From: Alphaproteobacteria bacterium
GTDB lineage: Bacteria; Pseudomonadota; Alphaproteobacteria; JAJFFI01
Assembly: GCA_021776755.1 (NCBI GenBank)
Contig: JAJFFI010000173.1
Span: 1 to 8,306 of the forward strand
Reading direction: 5' to 3'
DNA length: 8,306 nucleotides
The notes beneath the pieces are model-generated. The model was not told the DNA's origin. It made no database searches and was given only the letters and a program-made list of their open reading frames with translations. Made by a program: the position numbers and the translations under genes. Position 1 is the stretch's first letter; every line of letters starts with the position of its first letter. Below, one piece after another: positions 1-5,426 of this stretch.

Positions 1-619
1 CTCGAAGGAAACCGCGCCCTGGTTGGCACCCCTCCGCACACGCATGGACAAGGTCGCGAAGGAAAACAGCATCGATCTCGCAGCGCTCCGGAAGACCGTC
101 CCCGTTGCCAAGGGCCCGCCGGTGAAGGGGCCGACGCAGAAGGATATCGCGGCCGCAGGGTCGATGCCGCCGGAGCAGCGCGCGGCGATGATCCGGAGCA
201 TGGTCGATGGCCTCGAGGCGCGGTTGAAAGCCGCCCCGGACGACTGGCAAGGCTGGGTGCGGCTTGGCCGTTCGCGCCGGGTATTAAAGGAATTCGCCAA
301 AGCCGAGGAAGCGTTCGGCAAGGCCGCCGCCCTGCAGCCCGAAAACGTCGCCGTGCTTGTCGACCACGGCCAAGCGATGCTGGAGGCCAACCCGCCCAAG
401 GCCGGGGAGGCCTTCGCGCCGGAGTTCGTCGCGCTGATGCAACGGATCGAAAAGCTCGCGCCGGAGAACGCGGTGGCGCTCTGGTTCCTCGGCCTCGAGG
501 CGCGCCAGCAGGGCGAGACCGAGACCGCGCGGCGCTACTGGACCAAGCTCCTGCCGTTGCTGCCCGAGGACGCCCCGCAGCGGAAACAACTGGAAGCGCA
601 GCTCAAGGCTCTGCCATGA
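1..619 (+). CDS. ccmI: CcmI-like TPR protein of cytochrome c biogenesis, C-terminal part (5' end outside window)
   Basis: This is the 3' end of a gene open to the left edge; the first complete codon is at position 2 and the TGA stop is at 617-619. The visible ~205 residues start with a charged stretch. A GPT-x-KDIAAA / MPPEQRAAMI motif follows, then TPR-like helices with the pattern DDWQGWVRLGRSRRVL and PENAVALWFLGLEA. It ends RRYWTKLLPLLPEDAPQ. This is the layout of the periplasmic C-terminal TPR domain of CcmI/CycH, which holds apocytochrome c for the CcmF/CcmH haem ligation complex. The N-terminal membrane part is not seen. A TTG at 23 could be called as a start, but the frame stays open and protein-like upstream of it, so I treat the gene as truncated by the window. 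No other ccm gene is visible; the next gene, an arginase, starts 27 bp downstream and looks functionally unrelated. It could instead be a paralogous TPR protein. Confidence 0.72.
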   Translation, partial: SKETAPWLAPLRTRMDKVAKENSIDLAALRKTVPVAKGPPVKGPTQKDIAAAGSMPPEQRAAMIRSMVDGLEARLKAAPDDWQGWVRLGRSRRVLKEFAKAEEAFGKAAALQPENVAVLVDHGQAMLEANPPKAGEAFAPEFVALMQRIEKLAPENAVALWFLGLEARQQGETETARRYWTKLLPLLPEDAPQRKQLEAQLKALP

Positions 620-630
620 TGCACGATACC

Positions 631-640
631 GGACGGGGAG
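631..640 (+). promoter_or_regulatory. ribosome binding site of the arginase gene
   Basis: The purine-rich GGACGGGGAG ends 6 bp before the ATG at 647. It fixes the start of the arginase gene in the very short gap after ccmI. No promoter fits well in these 27 bp, so the arginase gene may be read through from ccmI or from a promoter inside it (inference). Confidence 0.5.
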
Positions 641-646
641 CAGTTC

Positions 647-1600
647 ATGGCGCAGCCTGAAACCAAAACCGTGACGCTGATCGGCGCGCCGACAGACGTG
701 GGCGCGGGCGCGCGTGGGGGCTCGATGGGGCCGGAGGCGCTGCGGGTCGCGGGTATCGCCCGGGCGATCTCGCGGCTCGGGTTCACGGTGCAGGATGCCG
801 GCGATGTGGCAGGCCCGCCCAACCCGGAAGAAGAGCCCCGGGACGGCTATCGCAATTTCGACGAAGTGTTGGCCTGGTGCACCGGACTGCGGGACGCGGT
901 CTATGATGCGCTTTCGGCGGAGACCATGCCGCTGACGATGGGCGGAGACCACTGCCTCGCGATCGGCTCGGTCGCGGGTGTCGCGCGCTGGTGCGCCGAG
1001 CACGACGTGCCGCTCTCGGTAATCTGGCTCGACGCGCATGCCGACTTCAACGGGCCCGAGACCACGCCGTCAGGCAACATCCACGGCATGCCGGCGGCCT
1101 TTCTCTGCGGCATGGGCGAGCCGCGGCTGGCCGGCATCGGGCCCGCCGTCCCGATCCTCGACCCCGCGCGGCTGGTGCAGATCGGCATCCGTTCGGTCGA
1201 TGCCCTCGAAAAACTGCGGCTGAACGACCACGCGGTTGAAGTCTTCGACATGCGCCGGATCGACGAAATGGGCATGCGCGATGTCATGAACCGCGCCCTC
1301 GAAATCGCCGGACGGGACGGCGGCCATGTGCACGTCACCTTCGACGTCGATTTCCTCGACCCCTCGATCGCACCGGGGGTCGCCACCACGGTTCCGGGCG
1401 GGCCGACCTACCGCGAAGCGCAGCTTTGCATGGAGATGATCCACGACGCCGGCCTGATGGGCTCGCTCGATGTCTTCGAGCTCAATCCCGCCTACGATAT
1501 CCAGAACCAGACGGCCGCGATCGCGGTGGAGCTGGTCGAGAGCCTGTTCGGGCAGCAGACGCTCGCGCGCAAGGGCGACGACCGACGCTACCTGAAGTAA
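647..1600 (+). CDS. rocF: arginase (ureohydrolase family)
   Basis: A 317-residue manganese ureohydrolase, the usual length for bacterial arginases; known members hydrolyse L-arginine to L-ornithine and urea in the cytoplasm. The N-terminal LIGAPTDVGAGARGGSMGPE is arginase-like. All expected metal ligands are visible: H102 in GGDHC, D129, H131 and D133 in DAHADFN, and D233 and D235 in DVDFLDP. Substrate-binding counterparts are also present: N135, S142, H146 in SGNIHG and E278 in ELNP. The region from APGVATTVPGG to TYREAQLCMEM and the ELNP...N-x-TA tail resemble arginases of Brucella/Agrobacterium type more than agmatinases, which lack the YRE-x(4)-MEM segment. A GGACGGGGAG ribosome site supports the start. 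The neighbouring basic amino-acid importer fits an arginine-catabolic role. Small departures from consensus (GVAT instead of GVGT, AYDIQNQ instead of FLDERGR) do not touch catalytic residues. Guanidino-acid hydrolase activity on a related substrate is the main alternative. Confidence 0.9.
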   Translation: MAQPETKTVTLIGAPTDVGAGARGGSMGPEALRVAGIARAISRLGFTVQDAGDVAGPPNPEEEPRDGYRNFDEVLAWCTGLRDAVYDALSAETMPLTMGGDHCLAIGSVAGVARWCAEHDVPLSVIWLDAHADFNGPETTPSGNIHGMPAAFLCGMGEPRLAGIGPAVPILDPARLVQIGIRSVDALEKLRLNDHAVEVFDMRRIDEMGMRDVMNRALEIAGRDGGHVHVTFDVDFLDPSIAPGVATTVPGGPTYREAQLCMEMIHDAGLMGSLDVFELNPAYDIQNQTAAIAVELVESLFGQQTLARKGDDRRYLK

Positions 1601-1610
1601 CGCGTTTGGT

Positions 1611-1631
1611 GTGGCGCCACGGGGTTCCCCG
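1611..1631 (+). other. two adjacent dyads between arginase and ATPase genes
   Basis: The 10-bp perfect palindrome GTGGCGCCAC (1611-1620) abuts a second dyad, CGGGG-TT-CCCCG (1620-1631). They sit 11 bp after the arginase stop and about 34 bp before the ATPase start. There is no T tract, so this is not a typical intrinsic terminator. It may be an operator or an RNA stem that separates the two genes. The function is not known. Confidence 0.3.
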
Positions 1632-1634
1632 CGA

Positions 1635-1640
1635 TAGGCT
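1635..1640 (+). promoter_or_regulatory. possible -10 element ahead of the transporter ATPase gene
   Basis: TAGGCT fits the loose TAnnnT form of a housekeeping -10 element, 24 bp ahead of the ATPase start codon. I see no convincing -35 at 16-18 bp; the region there is the GTGGCGCCAC palindrome, so an activator-dependent promoter is one possibility. Support is weak. Confidence 0.2.
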
Positions 1641-1664
1641 TGCCGGACAAAAGGGGACAGGCGC

Positions 1665-2429
1665 ATGACTGAGGCACTGGTCGTCAAGGACCTGCACAAG
1701 AGTTTCGGAGATCTTGAGGTGCTCCGCGGCATTTCGTTCGAGGCCAACAAGGGCGATGTAATCGCGATGCTGGGCTCGAGCGGATCGGGCAAGAGCACCT
1801 GTCTTCGCTGCATCAACCTGCTTGAAACGCCGGACTCGGGCGACGTGATCGTCAGCGGCGAGAAGATCGAGATGAAGACCGGACGTGGCGGCAAGGCCGT
1901 GCCGGCAAGCCAGAAACAGGTCGACCGTATCCGCTCGCGCCTCGGCATGGTGTTCCAGGGCTTTAACCTCTGGTCGCACATGACGATCCTCCAAAACATC
2001 ACCGAGGGCCCGGTGCATGTGCTCAAGCGCCCGAAGAAAGAGGCCGCCGAGCGCGCCCGTGAGTTGCTCGAAAAAGTCGGCATCCCCGATAAGGCGGACG
2101 CCTATCCCGGCCACTTGTCGGGCGGCCAGCAGCAGCGGGCGGCTATCGCCCGGGCGCTCGCGATGGACCCGCAGGTGATGCTGTTCGACGAGCCGACGTC
2201 GGCGCTCGATCCGGAGCTCGTCGGTGAGGTGCTGACCGTCATGCGGGCGCTTGCCGAGGAAGGCCGCACGATGCTGGTCGTGACCCACGAGACGGGATTC
2301 GCCCGCGAGGTGGCGAGCGAGGTCATCTTCCTGCACCAGGGCAAGGTCGAGGAGATGGGGCCGCCCAAACAGGTCTTCGAGAACCCGAAATCAAAGCGGT
2401 GCCGCGAGTTTCTCTCGACTAAACTCTGA
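1665..2429 (+). CDS. polar/basic amino-acid ABC transporter ATP-binding protein (HisP-like)
   Basis: A 254-residue ABC ATPase, close to the ~257 residues of HisP. It powers import across the inner membrane as a dimer under the two permeases encoded downstream. Visible motifs in order are Walker [10 protein letters not shown] (37-45), Q-loop Q98 in LGMVFQ, signature LSGGQQQR (151-158), Walker B VMLFDEP (171-177), D-loop SALD (179-182) and H-loop H208. The segment at 61-90 between Walker A and Q-loop is long and charged as in HisP, followed by NLWSHMT, which is typical of the His/Arg/Orn/octopine branch. A ribosome site AAGGGGACAG ends a few bases before the ATG. The gene lies 64 bp after the arginase gene and 154 bp before the binding-protein gene. 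The substrate cannot be read from the ATPase; a basic amino acid is likely from its resemblance and context. Confidence 0.95.
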   Translation: MTEALVVKDLHKSFGDLEVLRGISFEANKGDVIAMLGSSGSGKSTCLRCINLLETPDSGDVIVSGEKIEMKTGRGGKAVPASQKQVDRIRSRLGMVFQGFNLWSHMTILQNITEGPVHVLKRPKKEAAERARELLEKVGIPDKADAYPGHLSGGQQQRAAIARALAMDPQVMLFDEPTSALDPELVGEVLTVMRALAEEGRTMLVVTHETGFAREVASEVIFLHQGKVEEMGPPKQVFENPKSKRCREFLSTKL

Positions 2430-2430
2430 G

Positions 2431-2458
2431 CCGATTCCGCATCGGACCGGCGCTCCGG
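2431..2458 (+). repeat. two small tandem hairpins after the ATPase stop
   Basis: CCGAT-N5-ATCGG (2431-2445) is followed at once by CCGG-CGCT-CCGG (2447-2458). They begin one base after the ATPase stop codon. There is no T tract. Such stems could stabilise the upstream mRNA 3' end or slow RNA polymerase; the role is inferred only from position. Confidence 0.3.
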
Positions 2459-2476
2459 AAATCTACAACCATGTTC

Positions 2477-2505
2477 TTGACGGCTGACGCCGAAAAGCGT
2501 TCTGT
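2477..2505 (+). promoter_or_regulatory. possible promoter for the binding-protein gene
   Basis: TTGACG (2477-2482) is a good -35 element. At 17 bp the -10 position holds TTCTGT (2500-2505), which is a poor match. The 154-bp gap ahead of the binding-protein gene is long enough for its own promoter, and binding proteins are usually expressed above the level of the other importer subunits. Confidence is limited by the weak -10. Confidence 0.3.
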
Positions 2506-2515
2506 TGCGCCCAAC

Positions 2516-2561
2516 GCCGGGCGGGACGATCCAAGTTCCCGATCCGGCACCACCTTTTTTT
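2516..2561 (+). terminator. hairpin plus T7 tract in the leader of the binding-protein gene
   Basis: GCCGG (2516-2520) can pair with CCGGC (2544-2548), and inside it GGGA (2523-2526) can pair with TCCC (2537-2540). Six bases later there is a run of seven T (2555-2561). The ribosome site of the binding-protein gene starts only 8 bp after the T run. The gap between stem and T run is longer than in a standard intrinsic terminator. It may be a weak terminator for transcripts from the ATPase gene, an attenuator, or simply an AT-rich leader that keeps the start site open. Confidence 0.35.
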
Positions 2562-2583
2562 GATCTCTGGAGGGAGTAGTACC

Positions 2584-3378
2584 GTGAAACGCAACACAAT
2601 CATTTCGATTATTATGGCGTTCGGCTTCGCGGCCGGCGTTGCGGCCTGTGGCGACGACGCCAAGAAGTCCGAAGAGAAGATGGAAAAGAAGGAAGTGGCG
2701 ACGGCCGGTGAAATCACCATCGCTACCGAAGGCGCCTATCCTCCGTTCAACACCAAGGACGCTGCGGGCGAGCTGGGCGGCTTCGACGTCGAGATCGCCA
2801 AGGCGCTCTGCGAGGAGATGAAGAAGACCTGCAAGATCGTCGCCCAGGACTGGGACGGCATCATTCCGGGTCTTGAGGCCAAGAAATACGACGCCATCGT
2901 GGCCTCGATGTCGATCACCGACGAGCGCAAGCAGAAGGTGGCCTTCACCAATCCCTACTACTCGAACTATCTGCAGTTCGTCGCCAAGAAGGACGCTTTT
3001 GCCGACACCGCGGCGCTCGAGGGCAAGACCATCGGCGCCCAGCGTTCGACCGTTGCCTCGAAGTGGCTCGAGGACAACATGGGCAGCAAGGCGACCGTGA
3101 AGCTCTACGACACGCAGACAGCGGCCTATGAAGACCTGAAGAACGGCCGTCTCGACGCGATCCTCTCCGACATCTATCCGGCCCATGACTGGCTGAAGGA
3201 GAACGGCGAGTACGCGTTCGTTGGCGAGAAGATCGACATCGACGACAAGATCGGCATTGCCGTCCGCAAGGACGACAAGGAACTCGTCAAGGCCTTCAAC
3301 GACGCCCTCGAGGCGATCCGGAGCAACGGCAAGTACGAGGAAATCAACAAGAAGTACTTCCCGTTCGACATTTTCTGA
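2584..3378 (+). CDS. basic/polar amino-acid ABC transporter substrate-binding lipoprotein (HisJ/ArgT/AotJ family)
   Basis: A 264-residue periplasmic binding protein starting at GTG 2584, which has GGAGGGA 8 bp upstream. An in-frame TTG at 2560 lies ahead of that ribosome site and is rejected. Residues 1-21 form a signal peptide (KR, then a hydrophobic stretch) ending in a lipobox, VAAC, with the lipidated Cys at 22. A Lys/Glu-rich linker (27-39) follows. The mature fold has ATEGAYPPFN, GGFDVEIAKAL, QDWDGIIPGLEAKKYDAI and SMSITDERKQKV. Likely ligand residues are E49, Y52, S98, S100, R105 and D176. C76 and C83 are spaced like the HisJ/LAO disulfide. Glu at 49, where HisJ has Asp, resembles the arginine/ornithine protein AotJ. 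It ends KYFPFDIF, typical of the family. It feeds ligand to the permease pair encoded downstream. The exact ligand is inferred. Confidence 0.93.
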   Translation: MKRNTIISIIMAFGFAAGVAACGDDAKKSEEKMEKKEVATAGEITIATEGAYPPFNTKDAAGELGGFDVEIAKALCEEMKKTCKIVAQDWDGIIPGLEAKKYDAIVASMSITDERKQKVAFTNPYYSNYLQFVAKKDAFADTAALEGKTIGAQRSTVASKWLEDNMGSKATVKLYDTQTAAYEDLKNGRLDAILSDIYPAHDWLKENGEYAFVGEKIDIDDKIGIAVRKDDKELVKAFNDALEAIRSNGKYEEINKKYFPFDIF

Positions 3379-3398
3379 TCGAACGGTTGTCCGGAAAC

Positions 3399-3432
3399 GG
3401 GGCGCCCTGCGGAAACGCGGGCACCCCTTTTT
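3399..3432 (+). terminator. strong intrinsic terminator with GAAA loop after the binding-protein gene
   Basis: The 5' arm is GGGGCGCCC-T-GCG (3399-3411), the loop is GAAA (3412-3415), and the 3' arm is CGC-GGGCACCCC (3416-3427). TTTTT follows directly (3428-3432). The stem has one C-A mismatch and one bulged T, and the loop is a stable GNRA tetraloop. It begins 20 bp after the binding-protein stop and ends about 50 bp before the permease start. It should end most transcripts after the binding-protein gene, leaving the permeases to read-through or to their own promoter. Confidence 0.8.
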
Positions 3433-3437
3433 CGTGT

Positions 3438-3467
3438 GTGACGTTCCGCGCCATTTCCCGCTACACT
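3438..3467 (+). promoter_or_regulatory. candidate promoter of the permease genes
   Basis: GTGACG (3438-3443) and TACACT (3462-3467) are separated by 18 bp. CGCTACACTGGCG around the -10 looks like alphaproteobacterial housekeeping -10 regions. It lies directly after the terminator, and the permease ribosome site AGGAGG begins 6 bp after the -10, so transcription would start very close to that ribosome site. The element is predicted by eye only. Confidence 0.45.
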
Positions 3468-3484
3468 GGCGACAGGAGGGACAG

Positions 3485-4207
3485 ATGGCCGATCCGACCG
3501 GATTAGCGCTGCTGCAATGGGGCGACAGGGGCTGGGGCGACGATCTCGCTACAGGCGCACTGATCACCGTCGAGCTTGCGCTCGTATCATTGGCCATCGG
3601 GCTGGTGATTGGACTGCTCGCGGCGGGCGCCAAGTTGTCGCGCACCGCGGCCATCCGGTGGATCGCCGAGGGCTATACCAACCTCATACGCGGCGTTCCC
3701 GAATTCCTCGTCATTCTCGTCGTCTTCTTCGGCCTCGATCAGCTTGCAACCGGGGCCGCGTCCTCGATGGGCTTCCGCATCGATGGCATCAGCAAGTTCT
3801 GGGCCGGCGTCGCCGGGCTGTCGGTCATCTTCGGCGCTTACGCCTCCGAGGTGTTTCGCGGCGCCTATCTCGCGGTGCCCAACGGCCAGATCGAGGCCGG
3901 GTTCGCCAGCGGCATGTCCGCCGCCCGCGTCTTCTTCCGCATCCGGCTGCCGCAGATGTGGCGCTATGCCCTGCCCGGGCTCGGCAATCTCTGGATGGTG
4001 CTGCTGAAGGACACGTCGCTGGTGTCCGTGATCGCGCTCGACGAGTTGCTGCGCCAGGCCAAGATCGCCGGCGAGACGACCCGCGACCCGTTCCTGTTCT
4101 ATATGGCGGCAGCCATCATCTATCTGGTGCTGACCATCATCTCGGATATCGGCCGCCAGCGGCTTGAAGCGCGCGCGAGCCGTGGCGTGCAAAGAGGTGC
4201 TGCATGA
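3485..4207 (+). CDS. amino-acid ABC transporter permease (HisQ-like)
   Basis: A 240-residue inner-membrane permease of the His/Glu/Gln/Arg/opine family. The start at ATG 3485 follows AGGAGG (3474-3479) at 5 bp; the frame is open further upstream, but that part overlaps the binding-protein gene and the terminator and is not coding. Hydrophobic segments fall at roughly 25-50, 62-85, 105-125, 160-180 and 205-225. LIRGVPEFLVI (67-77) is the family motif. The cytoplasmic EAA loop at about 131-150, VPNGQIEAGF then ASGM, has E137 and G143 in the expected spacing and docks on the ATPase. The third residue of the EAA core is Gly, not Ala, which is common enough in HisQ-type subunits. It shares an ATGA overlap with the next permease gene, so the two are translated together and likely form the heterodimeric channel. 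Confidence 0.93.
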   Translation: MADPTGLALLQWGDRGWGDDLATGALITVELALVSLAIGLVIGLLAAGAKLSRTAAIRWIAEGYTNLIRGVPEFLVILVVFFGLDQLATGAASSMGFRIDGISKFWAGVAGLSVIFGAYASEVFRGAYLAVPNGQIEAGFASGMSAARVFFRIRLPQMWRYALPGLGNLWMVLLKDTSLVSVIALDELLRQAKIAGETTRDPFLFYMAAAIIYLVLTIISDIGRQRLEARASRGVQRGAA

Positions 4208-4998
4208 TCGCGGACGCGCTGAAGAGTGTGTCGGAAGGCGTCTGCTCGGTGATCGGGCCGGTCACGCCCGACAATTTCGTGCAGTACTGCCCGCGCTTCA
4301 TCGACGGCTTCTTCACCACGTTCGAGCTTCTCGCGATCGCGAGTGTGCTGGGCCTGATGGTCGCCGTGCCGATGGCGCTCGCGCGGGTGTCCGAAAACCG
4401 GCTGCTGTCGATTCCGGCCTACACCTATATCTACGTCTTCCGGGGCACGCCGCTCCTCGTCCAGCTTTTCCTGTTCTATTTCGGGCTCGCGCAGTTCGAG
4501 GCGGTCCAGAACAGTTTCATCTGGCCCGTCCTGCGCGACGGCTGGTGGGTCGCCGTGATCGTGCTAACCATCAACACGTCCGCCTATGTCGCGGAAATTC
4601 TCCGGGGCGGCATTCTCGGCGTGCCGAACGGCGAGGTCGAGGCGGCGCGGGCTTGCGGCATGCCGGCCTCGACCCGATACCGCCGCGTCATCCTGCCGCA
4701 AGCCTTCCGCATTGCCTGGCCTGCCTATGGCAACGAGGTAATCCTGCTGATGAAGGGCACGGCGCTCGCCAGCACCATCACGGTGCTCGATCTAATGGGA
4801 CAGAGCCGGACGATTTTCTCGCGGAACTACGATCTGATGAATTTCGTCTACGCCGCAGTGCTGTATCTGATGCTGTCGGGCCTGCTCACCTGGAGCTTCC
4901 GGCTGTTCGAGAAGCGCCTCAACCGCCACACGGGACCGCGCAAGACCGAAGGGTCATCGAAGAAACCGGACACGGCTAAGGCCGGCGTTCCGGCCTGA
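4204..4998 (+). CDS. amino-acid ABC transporter permease (HisM-like)
   Basis: A 264-residue partner permease; its ATG is inside the ATGA overlap with the preceding gene. Hydrophobic segments fall near 37-60, 72-95, 113-132, 160-190 and 215-232. YVFRGTPLLVQLFLFYFG (77-94) is the hallmark of this permease family. The EAA loop (141-153) has PNGEVEAARACGM with E146, A147, A148 and G152 intact. The first ~30 residues before the first membrane helix are longer than in the HisQ-like subunit and contain two Cys. A hydrophilic Lys-rich tail (about 238-264) follows the last helix. The last seven codons overlap a GC-rich hairpin. It completes the importer; a separate outer-membrane component is not seen. 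Confidence 0.94.
   Translation: MIADALKSVSEGVCSVIGPVTPDNFVQYCPRFIDGFFTTFELLAIASVLGLMVAVPMALARVSENRLLSIPAYTYIYVFRGTPLLVQLFLFYFGLAQFEAVQNSFIWPVLRDGWWVAVIVLTINTSAYVAEILRGGILGVPNGEVEAARACGMPASTRYRRVILPQAFRIAWPAYGNEVILLMKGTALASTITVLDLMGQSRTIFSRNYDLMNFVYAAVLYLMLSGLLTWSFRLFEKRLNRHTGPRKTEGSSKKPDTAKAGVPA
4979..4996 (+). terminator. GC-rich hairpin over the HisM-like stop codon
   Basis: AGGCCGG-CGTT-CCGGCCT is a perfect 7-bp stem with a 4-base loop, ending two bases before the end of the coding sequence. No T tract follows on either strand. It sits between convergent genes that are only 15 bp apart. It may help end or protect transcripts, but it is not a canonical terminator. Confidence 0.4.
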
Positions 4999-5013
4999 CT
5001 CCGGCGCAGCGGA

Positions 5014-5319
5014 TCAGACCGCGATGCTCTTCTTCGGCAGGTGATCGTGGAAGGCGAGCCTGACGTCGGCCGGCTCCTCGAGGAACCGGAGGCCGAGCAA
5101 CCCGGCCTCGCGCCAGGCGATCTCGGTCCGGAAATGCCCGAACTTTGGAAGCCGCAGCGTGGCGCGCGCCGGAATGACTTCCGGGTTCAGGATCTTCACC
5201 TTGACGCCACCGGCCGACACATTGAGCACGGCACATGCCGCCTGCTTGTCGCCCGCGACAATGCTCCCTTCCCAGAGAACCGACGTGCGGTGGTGGATGC
5301 GCCTGTTGACGACGGTCAT
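5014..5319 (-). CDS. single-domain PilZ protein (putative c-di-GMP receptor)
   Basis: A 101-residue protein made almost only of a PilZ domain. With the start at ATG 5319 the c-di-GMP binding signature is complete: R7-x3-R11 in NRRIHHR, then N33-x-S35-x2-G38 in NVSAGG. GLRFL near residue 77-81 closes the beta barrel. PilZ domains of this kind bind cyclic di-GMP and change partner proteins that control motility, exopolysaccharide or stress; no partner can be named here. A TTG at 5328 would add three residues, but the likely ribosome site AGGA lies directly against it and 9 bp before the ATG, so ATG is preferred. The gene lies 107 bp downstream of the cyclodeaminase-family gene on the same strand. 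Its stop is 15 bp from the convergent permease stop. The leader contains competing hairpins. Confidence 0.85.
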   Translation of the reverse strand: MTVVNRRIHHRTSVLWEGSIVAGDKQAACAVLNVSAGGVKVKILNPEVIPARATLRLPKFGHFRTEIAWREAGLLGLRFLEEPADVRLAFHDHLPKKSIAV

Positions 5320-5340
5320 CGTGAACAATCCTGAAATTGA

Positions 5341-5380
5341 AAGAAACCCGTAGGTTTTTTCCGTAGTCTCAGCTTACGGA
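5341..5380 (-). promoter_or_regulatory. PilZ leader with competing short repeats
   Basis: Read on the - strand, TCCGTA (5375-5380) can pair with TACGGA (5360-5365). A second CTACGG copy (5348-5353) could pair with the same CCGTA. That second copy also lies in its own hairpin, AAGAAACC/GGTTTTTT around a 4-base loop (5341-5360), which has one wobble pair. Forming one stem excludes the other. The structures end about 20 bp before the PilZ start codon. This could be an attenuator, an RNA switch or an operator; no known riboswitch consensus, including the GEMM c-di-GMP class, is recognised. Confidence 0.3.
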
Positions 5381-5395
5381 CCACTGCTTTCCAGA

Positions 5396-5405
5396 TCGTT
5401 AACGA
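5396..5405. repeat. 10-bp perfect palindrome between the PilZ and cyclodeaminase-family genes
   Basis: TCGTTAACGA is a perfect palindrome about 77 bp upstream of the PilZ start codon and 22 bp beyond the stop of the cyclodeaminase-family gene. Position suits a regulator site for the PilZ gene, but a palindrome this short can arise by chance. Confidence 0.2.
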
Positions 5406-5426
5406 CGGCACCCTGGACGGGTTTGG

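Noticed and set aside
1070..2336. Long - strand open frames of 337 and 284 codons
   Set aside because: They are antisense to the arginase and ATPase genes, whose catalytic motifs are intact.
2560..2583. TTG start for the binding protein
   Set aside because: It is upstream of the ribosome site GGAGGGA and would put non-signal residues ahead of the signal peptide; GTG 2584 fits better.
3221..3484. Upstream extension of the HisQ-like gene
   Set aside because: It overlaps the end of the binding-protein gene and the terminator; AGGAGG and ATG 3485 mark the true start.
2419..3654. 411-codon open frame on the - strand
   Set aside because: It runs antisense through the binding-protein gene, its terminator and the permease start, and shows no recognisable domain.
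4164..4979. 271-codon + strand frame overlapping the HisM-like gene
   Set aside because: The composition is Arg/Pro-rich without membrane segments; the HisM-like frame has all family motifs.
5041..5334. + strand open frames opposite the PilZ gene
   Set aside because: They have no ribosome site or motif, while the - strand frame has the complete PilZ signature.
5341..5380. c-di-GMP (GEMM) riboswitch ahead of the PilZ gene
   Set aside because: The leader is too short and lacks the GEMM core sequences; only simple competing stems are seen.
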